DNA of 64,000 bases, from contig OENT01000315.1 of NCBI GenBank assembly GCA_900239685.1, positions 1 through 64,000 on the forward strand. Direction: 5' to 3'. Position 1 is the stretch's first letter, and every line of letters starts with the position of its first letter. The DNA is from Rotaria macrura (Eukaryota; Rotifera; Eurotatoria; Philodinida; Philodinidae). A model generated the notes under the pieces. It saw only the letters and a list, made by a program, of their open reading frames with translations, was not told the origin of the DNA and made no database searches. Of this stretch, positions 34,366-46,065 are shown one piece after another. A program made the translations under genes and the position numbers.

Positions 34366-37258
34366 ATGTTGTGGTGTATACTATATTTACTCATCGCGAC
34401 CGTGCATGGTCAATCTTCTACTCTCTCGACTACGCCAACTATTCCCAATTTTATCCCGTTTGGTCTTGATCATGGCGACACAGCACTCAATCGTGACCTC
34501 GATGCAATTACTTCTCCAATCATGATCAGTGCTCGCTTTCCTTATTTCAATAAGCAGTATGATGAAATCAAAGTTTCAAGTCACGGCTTGATACTTTTTG
34601 GCAATCGTTCATACGTTGTGCCTCATTCATCTCCAGGAAAATTTCCAATCCAAGAATTTGTGTGTGTGGCGCCCTTTTGGGCTGACACGGCAATTTCACA
34701 AGATCCAATGAGTAATATTTTCTACCGAGAGATAAATGTGGCCGACACGGATTCATTGAGTCGAATCTCCTCGATGGTACGAAATGGATTTCCACAGTTG
34801 GCCGTACATCCAATGCTTTGGGCTTTCGTCTCCACGTGGTATCGCGCACCTGGGCACGCAGGTGGTCGCGGCAGGAACACTTATCAAGCTATCTTGACTA
34901 CTAACGGGCTATATTCTTTTGTATTATTCAACTACCATCAACTTGAATGGGCAAGTGGCTTGTGGGGTGGATATCCACAGGTTGGCTTTAATGCTGGCGA
35001 TCAAGTAAATTATCTTACGCTCAATTTATCTTTCTCTGCTGATGTGATCAAAATTGTGAACATGTCGAACATCGGAGTGCCAGGACAGTATCTCTTTCAT
35101 ACCACTGGCAATATAAGCAATGTCGAATGCGAGACAATAGGCGGTCTGGTCAGTACTCCCACTCGTGGATCAGTCTATGGTGGGTATGAGATTCGATTGC
35201 ATGGGATTTGCTTTAATGAAAGCTCTTATGAGGTTGAAATTGATGGACAGATCCTTAGTGATTGTCGCTTGTCTGCTCCACTTTACATAACCTGTATTAT
35301 GCCAATGGTATTCGGTGGCCCAGTTAAAATTCGTTTGCTCGCCAACAGCGACCATCATCTTGTAGGCGTTACCGAATTCATAACATTTGTACCAGACGAT
35401 AATGCTGAGCTATTGTTAAGTAACTATGCTGAACTGACTCAGCTCAATGAAGCAGACAGTGATAAGGATGAGCTCACGATGCGGTTTCATTCTAATGCTT
35501 TTACTAACAAATATTTGTTCAATATTATCATCTACGACTATGCGGCTCAACAGTTTGAAAATAATGGAACTCTCTACAATCTTATCAAACGACGTGTCGA
35601 CCTTGGTCTAAAAAAATCTCAATCTATCGTATGTCGGTAATCTAGCAATTCGTTATGATGCCATAATTCCTACCGTTGGCGAGCCAGATGACCGGGTGCA
35701 TTCCTTAGGTATTACCTTTGAAGTAGCCAGAGTAGCGCAATCAGGACGCTGGATTATCCCACTGATCAAGTGGAGCATCCGTATTTATAAAGCACAGAAA
35801 TTCATCCGTGATAACTATTGTTCAGTTTGGCTCCGCTTTCAGCCAGATGCATCCTTCTACATCAATCAGATCCCTCCATGTCCATGCCGAGTTCAGACAA
35901 CATGGAACAATGATTTTATGGGTTACACTGCTGATCCAAAATGTGACGGCAGCAAGCCGTCGAGTGAAACATGCTCATATCACAAGGGTGCCAAAGGCTG
36001 CTACAGAAAGAAATCAGATACAACACCAGCCGGTGCTCAGTGTTGCTATGATACCCAGGGTGTATGGATAACAGATCCGAACAAAGGTGCCGGCACACTG
36101 GATGCATTTATGCCAACATTTGTTTGGTACTCATTATCTACCTATATGCCAACGTTGAATCATTTTTTATCTGATGTCATGTCGTACGAGTCTTGTTGTA
36201 CTCGAAGTAAAGCCACACCAGCTACATGTCAAGCGTATCACAAAAAAAGACCAGCAGGAAAGTGCGAAAACATATGGCCAGTGCCTGTAGGGGGTAACGG
36301 TGATCCACACTTTTCTACTCTCCATGGTACCTCATATACATTCAATGGATACGGCGAGTATTCATTACTGAAAGTATCTTCTATTAATTTGGAAGTACAG
36401 GTTCGACTGGAACCTATTACCAATTCACCTACTACCGATGATAAAGCAACAGCCATCACAGCCTTCGTCGTACAAAATGGAAATAAGTCACATGTGCAAT
36501 TTGAATTACTAAGCTCAGTACGCCTACTGGAGATTCGCGTTAACTCTCAGCTACTTGAACTTGATCGATTTGACGAAGAACTTTCATCATTCTTTAATAT
36601 TATCTATACTGATGACGAGCATCTGAAAATTCGTCGAACCAATTTTACATCTTTTCTGATCTCCTATTCTGATAATAATGTTCAATTTCAAGTAGAAGTA
36701 CATCCAAGTTTCGACTTTCTGGATCTGCTATCCATAGTACCACGTTCTCTACTTACGTCAAAAACTCAAGGGTTGCTTGGTGATTTGGAAAGTCTGGTAT
36801 TTCCCAATGGTACACGTCTATCGACCAGTGATAGTAATGACCATCTCCTGTTCCTCTACGGTGAATCGTGGCGTACATCAAGACACACGTCTCTTTTTTA
36901 CTATCTTCCAACGGATAGTCATGAAGAACATCAGGATTTAACTTATCGACCAATTTTTAATGAAGAGCTCTTCAGAAAATATCAGAATACTAGCCGTTTT
37001 CAAGTTGCACAGACTAGCTGTAGTGGCCCACAAACACCAGTTCAACAACGGTGTATGTATGACGTACTGATTACTAACGATTCAAGCATAAGTATAATGC
37101 ACCAGTCTTTCTATGGTCATCTCGTTGAATGGGAGAAGTTTGCTGAATTGGTTGAAACAGACTCTCAAAAGTCAGGATCTACAGGTTTGATGAGTGTGCT
37201 CAATCAATATAACTGGTATTGTTACTGGGGCCTCATCCTTGCAGCTTATATGTATTGA
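34366..37258 (+). CDS. NIDO-AMOP-vWD extracellular protein (Mesh/SUSD2/MUC4-like), frameshifted
   Basis: The protein starts with a signal peptide (MLWCILYLLIATVHGQ). Residues of about 60-235 form a NIDO-like domain (FPYFNKQYDEIKVSSHGLI, VAPFWAD, TYQAILTTNGLYSFVLFNY). About 245-330 looks like an IPT/TIG fold. The frame ends at TAA 35,638-35,640, but the next frame, opened by dropping one A from the A7 run at 35,610-35,616, continues (NLSYVGNLAIRYDAIIP) into an AMOP domain (PPCPCR, AQCCYD, YESCC) and a vWF type D domain (GGNGDPHFSTLHG to LYGESWR). The last 16 residues are hydrophobic. NIDO-AMOP-vWD is the order of Mesh, SUSD2 and MUC4, surface proteins of epithelia; no sushi domain is seen here. 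The break is either an assembly error in the homopolymer or a real mutation. AATAAA lies at 37,409. Confidence 0.8.
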
Positions 37259-37408
37259 TTTCATAATATCTATTGTGGTTGTTGGCATTATCATGTGAAA
37301 TAACAACTTTTGAACATTAGCAACTCTCATAAGTAACCCATATTCCAGAAGTTTCCAAAAAGTGACGATGAATTAGTGATTTTTTTCGATTCTTTGTCAT
37401 ACGTTATC

Positions 37409-37414
37409 AATAAA
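37409..37414 (+). terminator. Polyadenylation signal AATAAA
   Basis: AATAAA lies 151 bp after the TGA of the NIDO-AMOP-vWD gene, at a usual distance for a short 3' UTR. Confidence 0.55.
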
Positions 37415-37822
37415 ATGTGATTCTAAGATTCATGCAATGCAAACTTAAAGTGAAATCTTGTTTTTGATGTTTCATATGTGATTCGATAGGTCTGGCGTTC
37501 AAGACAATGAAATGAATATCATCTTTTATCTCCTTAAGACCTTTTCTTCATGTAAAAAAACGAAAAAACTAAAAGGGTCTTAAAAATCGAACAGATCATT
37601 CTCCATCATAAAATTCGTTTTATGGAACTCGCATATACCTTCGAAGAAAACAGTGAGTGGAAATTTAAGGGTGAGAGCTTTTATGCTAGCCCCCGGCCCC
37701 CTCGATTACTGACATTCACACATTTCAGACAAAATCTCTATTACAGGTTCCCCTACAAACGTTCCCTCCCCCTATTATAGAAACCCTTCATTGCAGAAAG
37801 TCATCATTACAGACCTTACGTG

Positions 37823-37952
37823 TGTAGCCGGTCGCTGCGTTATCGTGTAATTATTGCCATTATTCGCCATTATAATGTATCATAATGAAAAAAATTCTGT
37901 TATAGTGCATTGTAATGGTGATAATTACATGATAATGCAACGACCGGCTACA
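37823..37952. mobile_element. 130-bp palindromic MITE-like sequence
   Basis: TGTAGCCGGTCGCTGCGTTA at the left and its near-perfect inverse (ending GACCGGCTACA) at the right extend about 45 bp inward through ATCGTGTAATTAT and CCATTA. The loop is short. Target duplications are not clear. The stem is more GC-rich than its surroundings. Confidence 0.6.
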
Positions 37953-39759
37953 TGGGTATAACAACCAGAATTCTATAATCTTGATATATCATAGTTTTAT
38001 TTGCCATATATTTAGTGTTTATGGTAATGTAAATTTTAAATTAAGAAAAATGTAAATAAAAAATAGGGCACCCATTGGAAAAGAAGGATACAAAAAAATC
38101 TTGATATTAAACTTTCTGTATTTTGTCTTACGTTAGTATTATAAAGTTAAAGATATGTGAGTTCCACACTTTAGCCCCACAGGAGCTGCTCTCACAAGCT
38201 TTTTTCTAAAGTTACATTTCAAGATGGAATGTTCAATCTAATATTTTCTGAATGAGAGTCAAACACTGATGCAGAGAAAGCTGTTCGCTTCATTTTGGGG
38301 GCATGGGGTATAGGTGTTGATGCTGGTGGGATTCGAACAGATCATGGGTTTATTTATGGCTGCTGATGTTTTTCCTCTCTACCGGTACAAATACACCCAC
38401 AACCACGCCCTTGGATGGCTGTACAACATGCTTTATAATGGAACATCACTCCTTCCCTGGAACGATAGATTTGCGGTATTATAATGAGAACTTCCATCCT
38501 GTTACTGTAAGTGTATCAGCTGATTTCAAGCCTATTTGGTACTACATCCCTTCATAATCTATTTTAGTTAGCTTGATAGATCATGTTGAGATTCTCAACA
38601 AATAACATGTGACCACTTTATTAATAATTTACATTGTTTTATATAGTGTCTTTTCAGTTCAAATTTAATAGAAATTTTCATTCACGGTTCGATGATACAT
38701 ATTAACAAAGTTTAAGTTTGAACGAATCATTTTTCTAACTGACCCATGAGCTTTGAGAAGTGGCTATGGTGTGGGCGCTGTTTTAGTTTAAGTAGCAATA
38801 AAATCCACACTAAAACCTGGTGCAGCCAATGCAATCGACATCTAGAGAATTCTTTTCTAGATGAATCGTTGTCGGCATCCTTCAGAATAGCAAAAGGCGT
38901 GAGATGTTAATTTTGAAATATGTGTTTGTTCTTTGTTAATAAGGAAGTGTGTTTGGTTTCGGTAGGTCATTTTAATCTCATCGCATTTAAATTTGATGTT
39001 ATCTGTGTAACGAGTTCTGATAGAAAGAATATTAGTGCTGATGAAATTACACTTTATTTTATTCCTTCATATCATATAATCGTATCGTTTACAATAAAAG
39101 CCATGGGCTTATATACGCAACCAGGACAAAGAAGAATAGAGCATGAAAAGAGAGAATACGAAGTGAAGGGAAGGACAGTGAAGTAAGAACAGTATGCTAA
39201 GAACAGATAGTAAGAACAATGAACGACAATGAAGTAAGGACAATTCATAAGATGAGAAGAAATGAAGAGGGAAGGTTAAACATCATTTTTAAAGTGCATT
39301 CAAACTGGAGCATTACATCTCTGGATAGTAGTGGGATATTCTCCACATAGAACGGCACAACCTGCATTGTAATGACCTGAATAAATCCTCGATGGTTCTG
39401 ACGAATCTTTCAATGTCTTTATTCATTTAGATATTTTCAATGAAACGTTTAGTGAAAAGTATACTCCACGTAGAAAAAATATAGAAAACGAATACTATTA
39501 ATTTTTCTTCTTAGTCGATATCTAGTTCGTCCCAGAGTTCAAGATTCTTGACAGATTCAGAGATGAAATGTATCGATAGAAAATTCACCACTAAGTTATT
39601 GAATATATGCATACATGTTACATCAAACACATATACAACCAAATACGCAACTTGGGTCACCTCCTACATTCTATAAAGATAATGTTACCTATGCCCACCC
39701 CCACTTGATTTTTTTCTTGTAAATATTTTACTGCTGAGACTGACCCAGATGAATGAATC

Positions 39760-40040
39760 CAATATCGAATCCGATCAGATCCGACGATCCGATGAAATCC
39801 TATGGGAATCCTGGTTGTGGAAACAGTAACGGATCCGATGGGAAAAACCTATTTTCTTATTCTTGTACGAATTAGCATTTAATCCCAATAGTAGAGGCCT
39901 GCTAGATCATAAGATGAAATCCAATCGGATTCCGATAATAGGATTCGAATGTTGGATCGCAACCAGGAATCCGATGGGATTTCGTCTGATTAGAGAAACT
40001 CCGATAGAAACATGATCGGATCCAATTTTCGGAATGATAC
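39760..40040. mobile_element. Foldback with ATCCGATNGGATT words
   Basis: GATCCGATGAAATCCTATGG with AATCCTGGTTGTGG (about 39,787-39,820) is mirrored by CGCAACCAGGAATCCGATGG with GATTTCGTC (about 39,957-39,990). Further ATCCGAT/ATCGGAT words occur on both sides. The ends are not resolved. Confidence 0.55.
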
Positions 40041-40408
40041 TTCTGGAGCTCTCATTATTGATTACAGATACCGCAGCTTCTTCTACATGAGTCACAAATC
40101 ACTAATATGATCTCTATTTGAATAATTTGTAGCCAATCGCTTTTCTCTATAAGTGCCTCCATCATGGTGTCCGTGTTTTCCCTTAACCAGTGCCTACAGA
40201 GCTTCACATTGATGTCAATATTTTTTTCTTTCTTCTCAAAATATAACTTTAAAGGAAACCAGAGAACTTCATATATGTTTTTTTATGTGGTGGGTAAAAT
40301 AGACAAAATTTCTACGTGTGGTTATTGTTCGTATTGTTTTCGCCACATTTTTTTCAAAAAGAGCACCAAGCATATTTTCTTGTCAGACAAGACCCACTTT
40401 TTCCATCA

Positions 40409-41557
40409 ATGGATGCTGCTTCTTCTACCACGAATGATGTCACATTGAAACCATGCGAAACTGAAAGCTGTCAAAGAATCTCGGCTACACAATGTCACCA
40501 CTGCAACAAAAATGTTTGTCGACGTCACTTTGTTGAACATTCAGATCAGCTCTTTCAGGAACTGAATCCGTTATCTGATAGTATTAATGAATTGAGTGAG
40601 ACTATTAGCTCTTTTTGTATTAAAACGTACAAGGAAGTGCTATTCGACAAATTAATTCAATGGCGTGATGAAGCTATACAAAATATCAATTATTTATATG
40701 AACTAAAAAAGCTAAAACTCGATCTTCTACTGGAAGAAAATGAAAATACTTTTTCAGAGCAGACATTAAGTTACTTAACAGTAATTGATGCATTAAACAA
40801 TGACACTGCAACTCGTGTTAAAGAAGGTGATGTTACATTTGAAGAGTTACAGATTCTAAAACGGAAATTACATGCGTTAGAAGATTGCGTTAATAAAAAG
40901 CACAACAGTTTAGTGTATTGTGACATAAAACCGTTGTTGGTTGATTATAACTTAATTTCCCTACATTCTACAGGAAATAACTTTATGCATGGAGGTACGC
41001 TTCTGTCTGCTGACTATCAAATGAGATTAAATGATTTTTATGGTAATGCCAAACAAAAATGGTCATTAGCCTACAAAGCAACAAGAGATGGTTTTCGTGG
41101 AATAGACTTTCATCAGTGTTCGGATAACAAGGGCCCTACAATGACTATTATACAGACTGTAAATGGCGGCTATCTATTTGGAGGTTATACAGAAATATCT
41201 TGGACTTCTGATGGTAAATATAAACAAGATCCGACAGCATTTCTGTTCACTCTGAAAAACCCACATAGAACCCAACCGACCAAATTTTTCAAGAATTCAG
41301 ATGAAGCCAACTCCGTCGGTCATGCAGAAGACTGTGGCCCTTATTTTGGCGGAGTTATTAACGACACAGAACATTTATGTGACATTTTAATTGCTAGCAA
41401 TGCGAATAAGAATCAATCCTCCCGCTCCGAGTTTCCTTCATCGTATGTGGATACCACTGGCAAGGGTGAAAACCTTTTTGCCGGAACAAAGAACTTTAAA
41501 GTGCAAGAGATCGAAGTGTATCAGCTTTGGAGTGCGATGGAAGAGGATTCAACATAG
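40409..41557 (+). CDS. B-box zinc finger and TLDc domain protein
   Basis: The start at ATG 40,409 gives 382 residues. The frame opens further upstream, but that part is hydrophobic and AT-rich and does not fit. Residues 16-44 carry Cys16, Cys21, Cys29, Cys32, Cys37, His40 and His44, a B-box-like zinc-binding spacing (C-x4-C-x7-C-x2-C-x4-C-x2-H-x3-H). About 45-180 is charged and helical, probably coiled coil. About 195-380 is a TLDc domain: LLSADYQMRLNDFYG, WSLAYKATRDGF, MTIIQTVNGGYLFGGYTEI, DPTAFLFTLKNP, FGGVIND and FKVQEIEVYQLW. TLDc proteins are linked to oxidative-stress resistance and V-ATPase regulation; a specific role here is unknown. It is a single exon. AATAAA lies at 41,635-41,640. 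Confidence 0.85.
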   Translation: MDAASSTTNDVTLKPCETESCQRISATQCHHCNKNVCRRHFVEHSDQLFQELNPLSDSINELSETISSFCIKTYKEVLFDKLIQWRDEAIQNINYLYELKKLKLDLLLEENENTFSEQTLSYLTVIDALNNDTATRVKEGDVTFEELQILKRKLHALEDCVNKKHNSLVYCDIKPLLVDYNLISLHSTGNNFMHGGTLLSADYQMRLNDFYGNAKQKWSLAYKATRDGFRGIDFHQCSDNKGPTMTIIQTVNGGYLFGGYTEISWTSDGKYKQDPTAFLFTLKNPHRTQPTKFFKNSDEANSVGHAEDCGPYFGGVINDTEHLCDILIASNANKNQSSRSEFPSSYVDTTGKGENLFAGTKNFKVQEIEVYQLWSAMEEDST

Positions 41558-41634
41558 ACGATCCTCGCCCACATTTGCAACTACACACCCACACCTGCTG
41601 TGATATGACATTGATGTCTAATCTTTCTTTTAAT

Positions 41635-41640
41635 AATAAA
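41635..41640 (+). terminator. Polyadenylation signal AATAAA
   Basis: AATAAA lies 78 bp after the TAG stop of the B-box/TLDc gene. Confidence 0.5.
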
Positions 41641-41754
41641 GAAAAACAAAATTTAGATGTTTCTTATTGAAAAAATACTTTTCCTCCATTAAATTTAATG
41701 ACATTTACAATTGATTTTGGAATTTAATTCTCTCGACTGAAGGGAGGGTCATAT

Positions 41755-42240
41755 GAAATAAAATTCGTTTGTTTGTTTGCTTGATTGGGGTCATAAAAAC
41801 ATTTATCAGAGGTTATCTTATTTTATTCATATAATGGTTGATCGAAGGTAATCGGGGTCGGGGAATCCGATTCCGTTATTAGATTTTCGAAATTTTGCTT
41901 TTTGCTTTTTTCAGGATCCAGGAAGACTTTTTTAAGAAAATAATAGTTTTTTTATAAGGGTTCACCAAAAATAATCGGGGTCGGGGAATCCGATTCTGTG
42001 AAATAAAATGCGTTTGTTTGTTTGTTTGTTTGTTTGCTTGACTGGGATCAAAATAACATTTATACGAGGGTAGCATATCTTCAGACTTTTGGCCTCTTTG
42101 ATCGAACTTTGATATAGGTTATCGATGGTCAGGATTTCGAATTCGAAGTTGGTTTTGTTGGCCGAGGTTTCATTGGTCGGTTTTCTACCAATCAGAAATG
42201 AGCTTTTTTATTTTAAGGTTTTTTGATCTTTTCATAAAAA
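41755..42240 (+). repeat. Tandem duplication of about 244 bp
   Basis: GAAATAAAATTCGTTTGTTT near 41,755 recurs as GAAATAAAATGCGTTTGTTT near 41,999, both followed by (GTTT)n, GCTTGA, TGGG and AACATTTAT. The first copy also contains two spaced copies of TAATCGGGGTCGGGGAATCC (about 41,850 and 41,973). These resemble the core shared by the foldbacks at 1272 and 15,961. Beyond it, CCGAGGTTTCATTGGTCG occurs twice (about 42,163 and 42,294). Confidence 0.6.
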
Positions 42241-42800
42241 TTTTCTAGAGGTTACCGAGGGCCCTCAGTCCGAACCCGAAGTCACCTTTTCAGCCGAGGT
42301 TTCATTGGTCGTAAACCAACCAATCAGAAACGAACTGTTTTCTTTTCAGATTTTTTGATATTTTGATCAGACCTAACTAAGGAACCTAAATCCTTGTTTT
42401 GGACATGATATGTTTTTATAAATAATTGAACGTTTTCTTCGAGCAACTGTGGTATTTGTAGAAGTTTCATTGAAAGTAGTCGTGGTTGAGGAATAAAGAT
42501 TTGAAATTAGTTGCTTTATTGATTTTGGTTGAGGTTCGGAAAGTGAGAGAGCTTCTATGGGAAATATTGACTTACGCTTGGATGAGAGCAGAATCTTAAG
42601 TGGAAGAAATAAATCACTTTCTGTCGGAATAATACGCAGACATATACGGTTTCATTTTAATGATAACTCATGTCACGACCAAACAGTTGACTGACGATTT
42701 CGGGACCATATCACGACACAATAAGACAGTGATGACTTTGGTGCATCGATTTGTTTCGTTACAGTTTTATCTACGATACGAGTGAATGCTAGTATTTTAG

Positions 42801-42920
42801 NNNNNNNNNNNNNNNNNNNNNNNNNNNNNNNNNNNNNNNNNNNNNNNNNNNNNNNNNNNNNNNNNNNNNNNNNNNNNNNNNNNNNNNNNNNNNNNNNNNN
42901 NNNNNNNNNNNNNNNNNNNN
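42801..42920. other. Assembly gap of 120 N
   Basis: Unknown bases. The true length may differ. Confidence 0.95.
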
Positions 42921-44074
42921 GGGAATACCGAAGATTCATTCACTGAAAGTGTATAACATTCTGTCAATTGATATATAATCACATGGCATAATGTTTGGCG
43001 AAATCAATCAGATTTGTTCTTGTAATATTTCAATCTTTTAGTCAAAATTATAAAATTCAGACTTTGCTCAAGTTAGAAAGAGATTAGCCATTTTGTGGGG
43101 TGAAATTGAGATGAACAGGAGCTGGTCGTAAGTGGCGCCCCGAAGGGGCGCCGAAGAACGACTAACTCCTGCCAAAGCAGATTTGCTACAGTTTTCAAGA
43201 ATTATAGCGTATTTTCACTCTATTATCTCGTATATATTTTGTTTCTTGATTCTTTCTGCAAATCGAATATACAATCTTTTTCGTACCCTGTGGATATTAC
43301 TGGACTGTTATTGTGGTTCATACATATTTACTTAGGGAATTATTGTTCTAGTATCAGTTTAGTTAAATGGGTGGAATAGCCAGTAATATTCCAGGAAACC
43401 CATAATTTTCCACACACCAACGCCGATTTTTATTAATATTCGATCTTATGACAAAGCAGATGAATACTTCAATTGCTAGCTTATGAATGTAGTGTGAAAT
43501 AGTAAAAATCTCGAAGCAGTCAAATGTTCAGTCGAGGGTCAAGCGAGTCAGAGAGACGAGCGTTACTTGTATTTTAGTTAAGAATTAATTGAAAATTTGT
43601 AAGCTATAGCATGTAATAAATCAGTGAAATATTTTTATTGATTTTATTATTATGATATGTTTTTGAGTCTTTTTGATTAAATAATCATAATAATGTACTT
43701 CTTTCTAGGAATAATAATTCATGCTGTTTGATTTTTGTTTCTTATCATTGTGTTTCTTGAATGTTAGACACAAGCCTCTTTTTTCATCATTTTTTATGAA
43801 GAGAAATAAAATACAACTATCTCCTAAATAGCACGAAAAACTATTTTCGATTTATGATTATGCAACGTCAAGAGGATCTCAGAACAAATTTAAAAGAAAT
43901 TCGCAGCAAATTAGTTTTATATCACACTACAAGAATCATAACTTCCTAATAGGATGACACATGGAGGGTGGCGAGTTCTTTTTATATTGACGAATCTGAA
44001 TCTTCATTTACATTCATATCACAAAATATATATTCATCATTGTTATTCGATCATGTATAATGCGTGCAGATGGG
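42921..44074. other. Intergenic with a GC-rich hairpin at 43,116-43,171
   Basis: AT-rich apart from one hairpin: GGCGCCCC-GAA-GGGGCGCC (43,134-43,152) inside a longer stem of CAGGAGCTGGTCGT against ACGACTAACTCCTG. No gene is recognised. Confidence 0.5.
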
Positions 44075-44984
44075 TGGGCATTGGCTATAGATTACCATGG
44101 TACCGACGGAAAAACCTTTTCACGAAGCCGTAGTTTCCTTGTAGAGCAACGCAACGTCGATTCAATAGCCTCTGTAAACCGTGGCTCAGAGCGGTACTTT
44201 GCACCACGTTCACGAGAACCACTATACGTACACTCAGAACCACAGTTTAAAAGATAGCGGCTTTTACCGGTTTTAGAAACCGCGGTGTTCTGCATCATAA
44301 CCGTGATTTGTATTACAGCGATTATTACTGGTTTAAGAAATCGTGGTGACTTTTGATTTCGCTTAGAAAACTTCTATTGATTTGAGATGTATCGATTCAT
44401 TGCCATTTTCATGTTACCCTATAATACCACTAGAGACTTAATCGAGCACAGCAGAGAAGATTTCGATTCATATGCAAATTTATCTGGTGGAAATTTCACA
44501 AATCGACTGATAAAAATGAGGCAACTATTGTTTATTTTCCAATCCAATTTTGTTGAGGAGGGGTTAAAGTAGAATTACAATAATACCGTATATCACTAAT
44601 CCAATAAAAACTCAATATGACTGATTGTTAATGCATAATGTCATTTCAATTGAATTAACACGGTAGAGGGCTCGTTTTGTTTTCAAAGCAAGTAACGAAA
44701 ATTTAAAGATAGAGTTCATTATGGTTCTATCAGTCCCAAACGGTATAACTAAAAGGGCATAGATATTGAGTGGAGAAGTTGCAGTGTTCTGTAACCGGGT
44801 TAGAAATGTTTTAGAAACAACGCCTTCATGTGTCCACATCGTATTGTGAGCTACAACACCAGGTGACGCCATTTGCAAAATCGCGTTCGGCGGTCATTTA
44901 ACCATGTTGTTGCTGTGAGAAACCGCTGTGCACATCGAAGTGGAATGAGATATGTAAGGACAATGAACCCATGTCGCCTTTTTT

Positions 44985-46065
44985 TTGCAACTGCGCAACA
45001 GTTACCCGCAGAGCCCATTCTACGCCGCAATTATGCGTAACTACACTGTAAAAAAATAGGGCACATTGATATACCCTTTAAGGGTTTATGAAAATGCAAC
45101 GTATAATAAACCCTTTTTCCGTTTATGAAATTTTTCATAAACCCTTTAGGGTATTTTAAACACGATGATAAACCCTCGAAGGGTTTATGAAAAATTTCAT
45201 AAACGGAAAAAGGGTTTATTATACGTTGCATTTTCATAAACCCTTAAAGGGCATATTAATGTGCCCTTTTTTTTTACAGTGTACGCCGCATTCATCGTAG
45301 TGAAGGTCTCTATAAGAAACTACGCTTACTGCGACGTAGACCAACGTAACTGCGTCGTAGTGATCGCATCGTACGATCCATTGTAAACGTAACTGACCAA
45401 TTATAAATGATTCTTCCTTATTTATAATTGGTCACACTCGAGCACTAATACTTAGCCACAGAAAATCAGTATAAATAGCAGTGCTCGTCACATTTTCGTT
45501 CATAAATCATTTTACTTTGAACAGTAGAATACATATTTTAGTTTTTTTTTAGTTTTTTTAGTTTTTTAATTTTTGAAACTTTGTTTCTTAAATTATTTAA
45601 CATTTTTTTTAAGAAATTTTTTTCCATTATTTTAAAAATTTTTTTAGATGTTGTTTTTTGGTTTTTCTGGATATTTATTTTCCTTAATTTTTGAAATTAA
45701 GATTTTTTTTTAAGTTAGTTTTGTAAATTAATTTTTTTTAACTTTTTGTAGAAATTTTAATTTTATAATTTTAAGTTTTTTATTTTTTGTACGGAAAAAA
45801 TTTTTAAGCTCACAATAAAATACAAATAAAATGATAACTTAATCTAAGTCATCTCTCGTATGTATTGCAACGCAAGTGTGACTCATAACTGCAATTTACT
45901 GGGACGCAGTTTTGAGTAACTGTGAATTTTTTGCCGTGACTACGCGTAACTGCGATTTTTTTATCGTAATTACGCATAACTACGTCGCAATTTTCCGTAA
46001 TTACGGGTCACAGTGCGATCACAGTTACGCCGTAACTGCGCCGCAGTTTCATCGTAATGAAACAC
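44985..46065. mobile_element. Foldback element with GTAACTGCG words
   Basis: GCAACTGCGCAACAGTTACC near 44,990 and GCGCCGCAGTTTCATCG near 46,040 are inverted ends. GTAACTGCG, GTAACTACG and CGCAGTT words recur in both arms, along with a T-rich stretch (about 45,535-45,800). The 238-bp MITE at 45,044 interrupts its left arm. Confidence 0.55.
45044..45281. mobile_element. Near-perfect palindromic MITE with TA target duplication
   Basis: It begins CACTGTAAAAAAATAGGGCA and ends with the inverse (TGCCC, T run, ACAGTG), flanked on both sides by TA (45,042-45,043 and 45,282-45,283). The two arms of about 110 bp are almost identical, including ATAAACCCTTTTTCCGTTTA. A TA duplication and a CACTGTAAAA tip point to the Tc1/mariner superfamily. 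It has no coding capacity. Near-identity of the arms implies recent formation or insertion. Confidence 0.85.

Larger units (their letters stand above)
37415..40408. other. Intergenic, foldbacks only
   Basis: AT-rich gap between two plus-strand genes. It holds the palindromes at 37,823-37,952 and about 39,760-40,040. Near 38,300-38,400 a minus-strand B-box-like TGTTCGAATCC appears without a convincing tRNA structure. Confidence 0.45.

Noticed and set aside
38290-38400. A minus-strand tRNA or SINE
   Set aside because: Only a B-box-like TGTTCGAATCC is convincing. The A-box is poor and no cloverleaf forms.
42673-42982. Frames spanning the N gap
   Set aside because: They are open only because the unknown bases hide stops.
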